From the NCBI GenBank assembly GCA_002307215.1, contig DBTU01000019.1:186001-250000 (forward strand): DNA of 64,000 bases. The letters are read 5' to 3'. The DNA comes from Lachnoclostridium sp. UBA1308. Lineage in GTDB: Bacteria > Bacillota > Clostridia > Lachnospirales > Lachnospiraceae. The translations under genes were made by a program, and so were the position numbers. This document shows, in pieces, positions 18,027 through 26,436 of the stretch (positions are counted from its first letter, which is position 1; each line of letters opens with the position of its first letter). Under the pieces are notes generated by a model, which was not told the DNA's origin, made no database searches, and saw only the letters and a program-made list of their open reading frames with translations.

Positions 18027-18842
18027 TTATATTTTTCTGTAAACTGCCGGTATCACATACTTAAAGCTGGTTGTCTCCCTGTTAAGAGCTTCGGAATGAC
18101 CAATAAACAAATAACCACCCGGTTCCAGAAGGTCATAGTATTTACTAACAAGGTTATTTCTTGTGGCATCATCAAAATAAATCATAACGTTCCGACAGAA
18201 TATAACGTGAAACTTTTTCTTGAACGGAAATATAGATTCCATAAGGTTAAATTTACGAAAAATAACTTCATTTTTAATCTTATCACAAAAAGTCGAATGC
18301 TCTGAATCTACCTTGTTTACATATTTTATCTTCCATTTTGCCGGAAGTGTACTCATCTCATTCGTACTATATATCCCTTTCGTTGCTTCTTCAAGTACTT
18401 TGCTTGATATGTCGGTTGCCAGTACTTTTTTATCCCAGAATTGCTGGCTTCTCTCAAAATATTCATCTAAAATCATTGCTAAGGTATATGGCTCTTCTCC
18501 TGAGGAACAGCCTGCACACCAGATTCTTAAATCATTGTCTGTAACTGCCTTTTCCAGATATGGAAGAACCTCGTTCTGAAAATAGGTGAAATGCTCGGCT
18601 TCTCGCATAAAATAAGTATGATTGGTTGTAATCTTATCAAGCAGTGTGGATACTGCCGTTCCTGTTTTATCAGCGATCAGATAATCATAATATTGAGAGA
18701 AGCTCTCAAACCCATTTTGAATAAGCACCGTCTGAAGTCTTCCGATTACCAAGGCTTCCTTTTCTGCTTTTAGGTGTATACCGTAATTTTCTTTAATGAA
18801 TGCAGTAAGCTGTCCGAATTCTTTTTTCGTTATTGTAATCAA
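18027..18842 (-). CDS. cheR: Chemotaxis protein methyltransferase CheR
   Basis: 271 residues. An all-alpha N-terminal domain precedes the SAM-dependent methyltransferase domain with IWCAGCSSGEEPYTLAMIL and FCRNVMIYFD. It methylates glutamates of chemoreceptors, opposing CheB. It lies between cheY and cheB on one strand; the soluble receptor at 50.9 kb is a potential substrate. Confidence 0.96.
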   Translation of the reverse strand: MITITKKEFGQLTAFIKENYGIHLKAEKEALVIGRLQTVLIQNGFESFSQYYDYLIADKTGTAVSTLLDKITTNHTYFMREAEHFTYFQNEVLPYLEKAVTDNDLRIWCAGCSSGEEPYTLAMILDEYFERSQQFWDKKVLATDISSKVLEEATKGIYSTNEMSTLPAKWKIKYVNKVDSEHSTFCDKIKNEVIFRKFNLMESIFPFKKKFHVIFCRNVMIYFDDATRNNLVSKYYDLLEPGGYLFIGHSEALNRETTSFKYVIPAVYRKI

Positions 18843-18963
18843 GTTGCAGTCTCCATTTCTGTCAAATTAATCACTGACTTCATTGATATGGTTTGCAGAA
18901 AAGCCCGGAGGTCTTCCAGGCTTTCTTTCCTATTACTTATACTCAAATCTCTGCTGCAATCTC

Positions 18964-19317
18964 TTAGAGTTTACTGAGTGCTTTTATGACATGTTCCTCT
19001 TTAAAGGGCTTCACAACAAAGGTCTTGGCTCCTACCATAATTGCTTCCATGACCATATTCTGTTGCCCCATTGCAGAAAGCATGACAACGTTTGCAGACA
19101 CATCAAATTCCATAATCAGTTTCAATGCTTCAATACCTGTCATTTCGGGCATTGTAATATCCATGGTTACAATATCCGGCTTCAACTCCTTATACTTACT
19201 GACTGCAACTGCTCCATTCTCAGCCTCACCAATAACTTCAAAACCATTCTTCTCAAGAATATTTCTAATTGACAGTCTCATAAATGCTGCATCATCCACG
19301 ATCAATACTTTCTTCAT
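18964..19317 (-). CDS. cheY: CheY-like response regulator
   Basis: 117 residues from the ATG at 19317 (MKKVLIVDDAAFMR), preceded by GAGGTG. Single receiver domain with phospho-Asp in IVTMDITMPEMTG, the conserved Thr/Ser region VVMLSAMG and Lys in FVVKPF. The chemotaxis context (cheR, cheB next) supports the CheY assignment. The 335-bp region 19318-19652 upstream holds no gene. Confidence 0.92.
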   Translation of the reverse strand: MKKVLIVDDAAFMRLSIRNILEKNGFEVIGEAENGAVAVSKYKELKPDIVTMDITMPEMTGIEALKLIMEFDVSANVVMLSAMGQQNMVMEAIMVGAKTFVVKPFKEEHVIKALSKL

Positions 19318-19652
19318 TCTTATGCACCTCACATCATTTTTGGTTAATCGTATGAAAATTCTTTAAAATAGATCCGATGAAGCTTTACTCTTTCCTTTCA
19401 TGAAAAACCGTACTTTTCAAGTCTACAGACAAGTATTTTGATTAATACAGTATCACGCTTTTATATCTAAAACATTTTGATCTGTTTATCAACTTATAAA
19501 CTACCAATTTTTTACACAAACTATTCGAATCATACTTGCATCCAAAATTATTATAATAATCATGTCTATTTTTGTCAATATGTGTCCTTTTTTTGCAGTT
19601 TATGATTTTCATGGTTTAAGTCAATAAATTTCCGGATAGCTCCTATAAAATT
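19318..19652. other. Intergenic region between cheY and hisS
   Basis: AT-rich, with no credible coding frame and no clear terminator hairpin for hisS. It should contain the promoter for the chemotaxis genes, but I could not fix one with confidence. Confidence 0.4.
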
Positions 19653-20900
19653 TTATGATAAGAAAAGCCCGGCAATTTGATCTAATGTAACTTCTGTCTG
19701 TTCACCAGTCTCCATATTTTTCACAGCTGCCTTGTTGTTACTTATTTCATCAGCTCCAATAATCACAGTATTCTTTGCGCCAATTTTATTAGCATATTTC
19801 ATTTGAGCTTTAACACTACGATTCATATAGTCCGTCTCAACTATCACCCCGAAACTGCGAAGCTGCTGGACCAATCGATACGCAGAAGCCTTTGCATCCT
19901 GACCAAGAATTCCAACATATAATTCAACAATGGGCTCCGGTGCAAGCTCTACACCTTCCGTTGTCAACTCGTTTATGATGCGTTCTATACCAAATCCAAA
20001 ACCAACAGCAGGAATGTCTTGCTTTTCGTCAATTTCATGAATTAGATTATCATATCTCCCACCGCCACATAAAGTAAAACCTTCTGAATTTACAAATTCA
20101 AAAACCGTTTTCGTATAATAATCAAGTCCTCTTACAATACCGGTATCAACTTCAAATGGTACATCCAGCTCCGTTAGCAGCTTCTTTAACTCCTCAAAAT
20201 GCTCCATACATTCCTCATCCAGATATTGAATGGTACGCGGTGCATCCTTAACAATTACCTTACAGGAGGGTACTTTACAGTCAATGACACGAAGTGGATT
20301 CTTCAGCATTCTTTCACGACAGGTGGGGCAGAGTTGCTCTTCATGCTTTTTAAGATAGCCCAAAAGAGCCTCGTTGTAGGTCATGCGACAATTTTTGCAG
20401 CCAATGCTGTTTATATGGAGGCTCGCACCCTTAAGTCCCAATTCCTTCAAAAACTGCATCAAGAGTGTAATGAGCTCCACTTCAGCAAGCGGACTGGATG
20501 ATCCAAAGAATTCGATACCAAACTGATGATGTTGACGAAGTCGTCCGCTCTGCGGATTTTCATAACGAAAAGCCTGAGTAAAATAGAACAATTTCGTCGG
20601 TTGGCTCTCTGCATATAAACTGTTTTCCAGAAAGGCACGAACCACGCCAGCGGTACCCTCCGGCTTTAAGGTGACACTTCTGTTCCCCTTATCATCAAAG
20701 GTGTACATCTCCTTTTGAACAACATCGGTTGTCTCACCGACACCCCTCTGGAACAAAATTGTATGTTCAAATGCAGGAGTAATAACTTCCTTTATATGAT
20801 AGGACTTGCATATCTTTCTGGCAATTTCTTCAATGATGGTTCTTTTGTGCATACTGGAGCCATACCAGTCCTGGGTGCCTTTCGGTCTTTGAGTAATCAT
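19653..20900 (-). CDS. hisS: Histidyl-tRNA synthetase
   Basis: 415 residues from the second of two adjacent ATGs, six bases after GGAGG. Class II synthetase with GIVRGLDYYTKTVFEF and CGGGRYDNLI and motif 3 GFGFGIERI; the C-terminal anticodon-binding domain begins near 325. A central insertion with Cys pairs (CKNC, CPTC) and more downstream may bind zinc, as in other clostridial enzymes. It follows hemZ after a 51-bp tandem repeat. No T-box was recognised upstream. Confidence 0.95.
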   Translation of the reverse strand: MITQRPKGTQDWYGSSMHKRTIIEEIARKICKSYHIKEVITPAFEHTILFQRGVGETTDVVQKEMYTFDDKGNRSVTLKPEGTAGVVRAFLENSLYAESQPTKLFYFTQAFRYENPQSGRLRQHHQFGIEFFGSSSPLAEVELITLLMQFLKELGLKGASLHINSIGCKNCRMTYNEALLGYLKKHEEQLCPTCRERMLKNPLRVIDCKVPSCKVIVKDAPRTIQYLDEECMEHFEELKKLLTELDVPFEVDTGIVRGLDYYTKTVFEFVNSEGFTLCGGGRYDNLIHEIDEKQDIPAVGFGFGIERIINELTTEGVELAPEPIVELYVGILGQDAKASAYRLVQQLRSFGVIVETDYMNRSVKAQMKYANKIGAKNTVIIGADEISNNKAAVKNMETGEQTEVTLDQIAGLFLS

Positions 20901-20937
20901 CATAGTCCTCCGTTCATAATTTTATTTAGCTTCGATC

Positions 20938-21090
20938 TATTGTGTGAAAGGAAATCCCGCTTCCGAGGAAACATTCATAACAGTAATTTATTGTGTAAAA
21001 GAAAAGCTTGTTTCTGAAGGATGCGTCATAGTTTATATCCGCTATCAGAAAGGAAAGTACGCTTCCTTGATATCATCTCATCTATTCTAT
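20938..21090. repeat. Degenerate tandem repeat, period 51 bp
   Basis: Three units begin at 20938, 20989 and 21040. Each opens with a variant of TATTGTGTGAAAGGAAA and continues with CCGCTTCCGAGG or a close relative. The third unit lies within the 3' end of hemZ, so the last residues of HemZ (around KRTFLSDSG) are repeat-encoded; the other two fill the hemZ-hisS gap. Confidence 0.65.
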
Positions 21091-22504
21091 CGATGTAGTC
21101 TGTTACGCTTTTTACATTATCCACACGCTCGATACGGTTTTCCTCATGAAACACAAACTTCGACATTCCCCCTGCTCCAAGTGCCAGAATTGTTTGTTTC
21201 TCCTCCATAATGAGAATATTATAAATGCCTTCTTTTCCATATCTTGCATATCCGATATTCTCGAGATTATCTGTCATATTCTTCTGCCGATAGAGATAAT
21301 ATGGCAGATAAGCATTCTCCGCAGCAAAGCGAATTGTATCCTCTAACATTTCACCGACTCCGGTAGCTTTACATGTATCATATTCTTCCTTTTGGGTATT
21401 AAGCCTTGCCGCCCTCTTAATCGCAAGCGTATGCACCGTCAGGCTGTCCGGATTTAATGCCTTTACCTGCTGTAGTGTGTCTGCTACATCCTCCGGTCCC
21501 TCTCCGGGTAACCCGATTATGATATCCATATTGATATTTTGGTGACCGATTTCTCTGGCCAGATGGAAGGCGCTTATCACTTCTTCCACCGTATGTTGTC
21601 TTCCGATTAAATCTAACGTCTTTTGTTGCATGCTCTGGGGATTGATGGAGATCCGATCAACTCCCCATTTTTTTAAAACTTCAAGCTTCTCCTTCGTGAT
21701 ACTGTCAGGTCTTCCGGCTTCGACACAGAATTCTTTGACCTGGGTAAAGTCAAAGCTCTTTCTTACAAAACCAAGCAACCGATCCAACTGCTCGGCAGAA
21801 AGCGCCGTTGGTGTACCACCGCCAAAATATACCGTTGTTAATTCTTTTCCCGGAAAACAGGTCGCACCGTAGGAAATCTCCTTCTCCAGCGCAGTAAGGT
21901 AGGCCTCTATATATTCCGAATATTTTGTTACAGAATATGAGGTGAAGGAGCAGTAAAGACATGTGCTCGGGCAAAATGGAATTCCGATGTACAGGCTGTA
22001 ACCGTTCCTATAATCTATCCGGCGAAGTAGGTCGATCTCGCTTGCCGCAATCCGAAGACTTATATCAATCTTAGCTTCAGAACATAAATATTCTTCTCTC
22101 ATCCGATCAACAATCTGTGCCTTATCCATTTTCCGCTCAAGCATTTCTAATAACAGCTTAGTAGGACGGATTCCAGTCAGTATACCCCATGGAAGCTCTT
22201 TTTTCGTAATCCCCGAAAGCATACCATAAAGGAAGCGTTTCATTGTATTTTTATACTGCGGCTTTGGCATAGTTGAAGCAAGATATAACGTTTGGGACAT
22301 AACAGGGCACTCTAGGATATGAAAGTATACTTCGATCTTATCAATCAAAAATTCTATGATGAGGCTGTCTTGTTCCGTTATATATTCTTTCTTCTCATCA
22401 GATTCTCGTCGATATAATTTGACAGACTTGTCCGGATAAAATGCCTTAACCAGTGGATATATATCGTTTTCATAAGCCGGATCGGATAATTTAATCGTTA
22501 TCAT
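21026..22504 (-). CDS. hemZ: Coproporphyrinogen dehydrogenase-like radical SAM protein HemZ
   Basis: 492 residues from the ATG at 22504, which follows AGGAG. A clostridial N-terminal domain (about 1-155) precedes the radical SAM core with the cluster motif CPSTCLYCSF (CxxxCxxC), then GGGTPT and the HemN-type C-terminal region. HemZ/HemN proteins catalyse anaerobic coproporphyrinogen III oxidation, though many relatives act elsewhere. The C-terminus runs into a tandem repeat. Confidence 0.9.
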   Translation of the reverse strand: MITIKLSDPAYENDIYPLVKAFYPDKSVKLYRRESDEKKEYITEQDSLIIEFLIDKIEVYFHILECPVMSQTLYLASTMPKPQYKNTMKRFLYGMLSGITKKELPWGILTGIRPTKLLLEMLERKMDKAQIVDRMREEYLCSEAKIDISLRIAASEIDLLRRIDYRNGYSLYIGIPFCPSTCLYCSFTSYSVTKYSEYIEAYLTALEKEISYGATCFPGKELTTVYFGGGTPTALSAEQLDRLLGFVRKSFDFTQVKEFCVEAGRPDSITKEKLEVLKKWGVDRISINPQSMQQKTLDLIGRQHTVEEVISAFHLAREIGHQNINMDIIIGLPGEGPEDVADTLQQVKALNPDSLTVHTLAIKRAARLNTQKEEYDTCKATGVGEMLEDTIRFAAENAYLPYYLYRQKNMTDNLENIGYARYGKEGIYNILIMEEKQTILALGAGGMSKFVFHEENRIERVDNVKSVTDYIDRIDEMISRKRTFLSDSGYKL

Positions 22505-22583
22505 CGTTACTCCTGTTCCATTCATATATAACGTATCAAGAATCCTGTAGGAATGAATCTAGCATTCTGTCAGGCTAACTACA

Positions 22584-23231
22584 TTAATAAAATGGGTTAT
22601 GAGACAAATAAATATTATTATCCCTCTCATACCCGATTGTGGTCGAATCCCCATGTCCCGGATAAACCTTGACCTGATCTTCAAGAATCATCAGCTTATC
22701 CAATATAGAAGCAATCAGTATCTTGCTGTCACCGGTAGGCAGATCCGATCTTCCAACCGTTTCACGAAACAAAGTATCACCGCTAATCAATATGCCATGT
22801 CCGGAAATATAATAAGCGGAGCTACCGGCTGTATGCCCGGGTGTATGGATAACCTTAATCTTAAACCCCGCTATCTTTAACTCCTGTTGGTCTTTCAACA
22901 GAATATCCACGGCCAGACTATAATCTCTGCTCAACTGATTGGAACAGTTTAAGTTCGGATCCAGCAAAAGCTCCATTTCTGTTTCAGGGGCATATATTTT
23001 AGCGTCGGTCATTAATGCAATTTCCTTCGCTGCCAGAATATGGTCAAAATGACCGTGTGTGAGAAGGATTCCTTTACACACGAGGTCATTTGCCTTAAGA
23101 TACTGTTCTATTTTTCCGGCCTCATCAGCCGGATCAACAACGATTGCTTCTTTGGTTTCCCCATTATTTATAATATAGCAATTCGTCCGTGCTATACCAA
23201 GCACCAGAGTTTTCATGCGAAATTCGCTCAT
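22584..23231 (-). CDS. MBL-fold metallo-hydrolase (glyoxalase II-like)
   Basis: 215 residues. Metallo-beta-lactamase fold with the metal-binding HGHFDH motif, HTPGHTAGS, the Asp of SGDTLF and YPGHGDST. Closest in style to YcbL/YqgX-type hydroxyacylglutathione hydrolase-like proteins, whose substrate in clostridia is unclear. It sits between rel and hemZ on one strand. Confidence 0.9.
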   Translation of the reverse strand: MSEFRMKTLVLGIARTNCYIINNGETKEAIVVDPADEAGKIEQYLKANDLVCKGILLTHGHFDHILAAKEIALMTDAKIYAPETEMELLLDPNLNCSNQLSRDYSLAVDILLKDQQELKIAGFKIKVIHTPGHTAGSSAYYISGHGILISGDTLFRETVGRSDLPTGDSKILIASILDKLMILEDQVKVYPGHGDSTTIGYERDNNIYLSHNPFY

Positions 23232-23294
23232 AATACTCCTATTCTTTCAAATTAGCTCCCCTGTGCCACCTTCGGCGGCTCTCAAATCAGGGAT

Positions 23295-23320
23295 GTGAAT
23301 TATGCTTCTCAATAATTCAC
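23295..23320. repeat. Perfect hairpin in the leader of the MBL hydrolase gene
   Basis: GTGAATTAT (23295-23303) and ATAATTCAC (23312-23320) form a 9-bp stem, followed by ACTACT. It resembles the palindrome at the distal end of the 87-bp leader repeat (43.4 and 48.6 kb) in position and flanking CACACTACT. It may also serve as the rel terminator. Confidence 0.45.
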
Positions 23321-23324
23321 ACTA

Positions 23325-25610
23325 CTATCCTGCGGTACGTTCAATATCCAGAACACTCTCCACATTACGGACTTTAGCAATAATCTCATTTAATTGATCT
23401 TTACTGTTAATTTCAAAGCTAACACTGATGGTTGCCGTTCCCTGTTTGCTGGTTCTTACATTCATTGAGGTAACATCAATTTTATTTTCTGTAAGAACCT
23501 TAGATACATCTACGAGAACCCCTGTCCGGTTATTTGCAAATATCTTTATCTCAGCAGTGTATACGCCACCCGGATTCTTACCGTCGGAAACATTCCACTC
23601 TGCATCAATCAGCCTCACACGATCTTCCTCAGGAAGATTGATCACATTAATGCAGTCAGTACGATGGATGGAGACACCTCTACCCCTTGTTACAAATCCG
23701 ATAATCTCGTCACCGGGCACCGGACTGCAGCATTTAGAAAAACGCACCGCTACATCATGGATTCCTTCTACGACTATACCGCTTTTTGACTTTTTATGGG
23801 GCATTCTCTCCTTGAAATCAGAAACTGTTTCAAGGACATTTTCATCGGTTATCTCTTTCTTGTACTTTTTGTTATACTCCTCCTGAAGCCTGTTGACAAT
23901 CTGACCTTCCTTAAGGCCTCCGTGTCCTACTGCAGCAAGTACGGAATCCCAATCTCTGAAGCCATACTTACGGATTACCACATTCATAAAATCAGTTTTC
24001 ATGATATCGCTTATTACAAGACCTTTTGCCTTGCAGTATGCAATAATCAAATCTTTGCCTTTGGTTATATTATCTTCTTTGAGTTCAGTTTTAAACCATT
24101 GGTTGATTTTATTCTTGGCTTGGGTACTCTTTACAATTGAAAGCCAGTCACGGCTGGGGCCTTTTGAATTTTGCGAAGTCATAATCTCGATACGATCACC
24201 GTTCTGGATCACATAATCGATAGGTACCAGCTTACCGTTAACTCTTGCACCAATCATCTTATTACCAACCGCGCTGTGAATACTGAAGGCAAAATCAATC
24301 GGATTACATCCGGCCGGAAGAGTCTTGACGTCGCCGGTGGGTGTAAAGGCATACACACTGTCGGAGAAAAGATCAAAATCAGACTTTATCAGACTTAAGA
24401 ACTCTTTGTTATCGGACATGTCCTTCTGCCATTCAAGTACCTGACGTAGCCAAATCAGTTTCTCTTCCTCGGAATTCGCAACACCGCTCTTGCCATCCTG
24501 CCCCTCTTTATATTTCCAGTGAGCTGCAATACCGAATTCTGCGGTTCGGTGCATATCATAGGTACGAATCTGTATCTCAAAGGGTGCCCCCTTCGGACCA
24601 ATTAAGGTTGAATGGAGTGACTGATACATATTAGCCTTAGGCATTGCAATATAATCCTTAAAACGTCCGGGAATTGGCTTATACATCTCATGTATTACTC
24701 CGAGAGCCGCATAACAATCCTTTAAGGAATCTACGACAATACGGACCGCAAAAAGATCAAAAATCTGCTCCAGCGTCTTGTTCTGGTTCACCATTTTTTT
24801 ATAAATGCTGAAGAAATGCTTGATACGGCCATCTACCTTGGCCTCAATCCCTGCTTCTACAATATGGGTTCTTACTTCAATAACGATATCATCAATATAT
24901 GCCTGTCTTTCGCTTCTCTTAACTGCAATCTTTTCTGCCAGATCCTTATAAACCTCCGGCTCAAGATATTTTAACGACAAATCATCTAACTCAATCTTTA
25001 TCTTACTGATACCTAATCTCTGAGCAATCGGAGCATAAATCTCCATGGTTTCCCTGGCTTTTTCCTTCTGCTTGTCAGGTTCCATGAATTTCAGGGTACG
25101 CATATTATGAAGCCTGTCTGCAAGCTTGATTAAGATGACACGAATATCCTTTGCCATTGCAAGAAACATCTTTCTTAGGTTCTCTGCTTGAAGCTCCACC
25201 TTGTCCATATTCAATTGAGTTAATTTGGTAACTCCATCTACTAACAGTGCAATTTCCTCCGTAAACATTTCTGAAATCTGTTCTGTCGTAAGCACCGTAT
25301 CCTCAACAACATCATGAAGAATTCCTGCTATGATAGTTTCTTTATCAAGTTCCAGTTCAGCCAGAATGTTTGCTACACAGAGAGGATGGATGATATAGGG
25401 CTCACCGGATTTACGTAACTGGTCCTTATGAGCATTATCAGCGATTTGGTACGCCTTCTCTACTAAGGCAATATCAGCGGAGGGATGATAGCTTCTGATT
25501 TTGTCAATCAGTTCCTTATAGAGAATATCGGGCGCAGTAAAATCTGCAGGCACACTTGTAGCAGGCATAATGCCTAAGTCACCACCGAATAATTCTTTAT
25601 TATCTTCCAT
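23325..25610 (-). CDS. rel: Bifunctional (p)ppGpp synthetase/hydrolase, RelA/SpoT family
   Basis: 761 residues, full length. Order: HD hydrolase domain with HDVVEDT near residue 100, synthetase domain with MPKANMYQSLHST, TGS domain near 415-475, a conserved Cys/His region (RFSKCCSPVPGDEI) and a C-terminal ACT domain. It makes and degrades (p)ppGpp in response to uncharged tRNA on ribosomes. An intact HD motif predicts both activities. apt lies upstream on the same strand. Confidence 0.97.
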   Translation of the reverse strand: MEDNKELFGGDLGIMPATSVPADFTAPDILYKELIDKIRSYHPSADIALVEKAYQIADNAHKDQLRKSGEPYIIHPLCVANILAELELDKETIIAGILHDVVEDTVLTTEQISEMFTEEIALLVDGVTKLTQLNMDKVELQAENLRKMFLAMAKDIRVILIKLADRLHNMRTLKFMEPDKQKEKARETMEIYAPIAQRLGISKIKIELDDLSLKYLEPEVYKDLAEKIAVKRSERQAYIDDIVIEVRTHIVEAGIEAKVDGRIKHFFSIYKKMVNQNKTLEQIFDLFAVRIVVDSLKDCYAALGVIHEMYKPIPGRFKDYIAMPKANMYQSLHSTLIGPKGAPFEIQIRTYDMHRTAEFGIAAHWKYKEGQDGKSGVANSEEEKLIWLRQVLEWQKDMSDNKEFLSLIKSDFDLFSDSVYAFTPTGDVKTLPAGCNPIDFAFSIHSAVGNKMIGARVNGKLVPIDYVIQNGDRIEIMTSQNSKGPSRDWLSIVKSTQAKNKINQWFKTELKEDNITKGKDLIIAYCKAKGLVISDIMKTDFMNVVIRKYGFRDWDSVLAAVGHGGLKEGQIVNRLQEEYNKKYKKEITDENVLETVSDFKERMPHKKSKSGIVVEGIHDVAVRFSKCCSPVPGDEIIGFVTRGRGVSIHRTDCINVINLPEEDRVRLIDAEWNVSDGKNPGGVYTAEIKIFANNRTGVLVDVSKVLTENKIDVTSMNVRTSKQGTATISVSFEINSKDQLNEIIAKVRNVESVLDIERTAG

Positions 25611-25652
25611 GATATCACCACCCTTCTAGCATCAACTTGTTATTACAGTAAT

Positions 25653-25707
25653 ATAAAGTGACCATTCAGCCACGTCGGTTCTTTAAACCGACGTGCACAA
25701 GATATGT
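25653..25707. repeat. Second copy of the CGGTTC-hairpin repeat, partial
   Basis: GTGACCATTCAGCCACG is followed by a perfect hairpin of ACGTCGGTT and its complement, then GTGCACAAGATATG. It matches the minus-strand reading of 8247-8304 along most of its length but lacks the outer inverted repeats. It fills the gap between apt and rel and ends at the apt stop codon. Confidence 0.65.
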
Positions 25708-26232
25708 TTATTTACCTTCGTATGCAATAACTGAATCGACCTGATAGCCATCCAGCTTATCGCGGCCATTCAGTCCCTTTAGTTCTATAAGAAAGATTAT
25801 TTTAACCACTTCACCGCCCAGCATCTCGATGAGCTTAACAATTGCTTCAATGGTTCCGCCGGTGGCAATCAGATCATCCACAATTACGACCTTCTGACCG
25901 GGTTTGATGGCATCTTTATGAATTTCTATCGTAGCCTTGCCATATTCCAGGTCGTAATCCATGGAAATGGTCTCACAGGGTAATTTACCTTTTTTACGAA
26001 TTGGTATAAATGCTTTATTTAAGTTATACGCGAGTGGTACTCCGAAAATAAAGCCTCTGGATTCCGGGCCTATAATGCTGTCAAAATCCAAACCATCTAT
26101 CAGCTCCTGCATCCGGTCGATAGCCAGCCTTAGCCCATCCTTATCTTGTAATACGCTGGTTACATCGCGAAATACAATACCAGGTTCAGGAAAATCCGGA
26201 ATACTCCTCACATAACTCTCTAACTGTCTCAT
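25708..26232 (-). CDS. apt: Adenine phosphoribosyltransferase
   Basis: 174 residues, normal for Apt. It makes AMP from adenine and PRPP. PRPP loop VVIVDDLIATGGTIEA and the N-terminal SIPDFPEPGIVFRDVT signature are intact. The recJ-apt-rel order is common in Firmicutes, which supports the call. Confidence 0.97.
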   Translation of the reverse strand: MRQLESYVRSIPDFPEPGIVFRDVTSVLQDKDGLRLAIDRMQELIDGLDFDSIIGPESRGFIFGVPLAYNLNKAFIPIRKKGKLPCETISMDYDLEYGKATIEIHKDAIKPGQKVVIVDDLIATGGTIEAIVKLIEMLGGEVVKIIFLIELKGLNGRDKLDGYQVDSVIAYEGK

Positions 26233-26436
26233 ACAACAACCATACCTTTCTCAATTCATCCATCATTTTATAACTACAGGTATTGCTTGCTGAAAATGGA
26301 TGATTATGTAACTTAAATTACCAACAGTCAATTTATTTGCTAATTATAGCACTAGTATGAATAATTCGTAAAGTTTATTTCACCAATCCTTTGTAAAAAA
26401 TACGTCAAAGTGACAATATTTCTGATTTCCAAGACT

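Noticed and set aside
18883..19272. 129-residue plus frame rich in Cys and His
   Set aside because: Antisense to cheY; Cys/His come from the reverse reading of conserved codons, not from zinc motifs.
20904..21025. Tandem units between hemZ and hisS as a CRISPR array
   Set aside because: Only three diverged units with no spacer structure and no cas genes.
20904..21025. T-box riboswitch upstream of hisS
   Set aside because: No T-box consensus and no room for the full structure in the gap, which is filled by the repeat.
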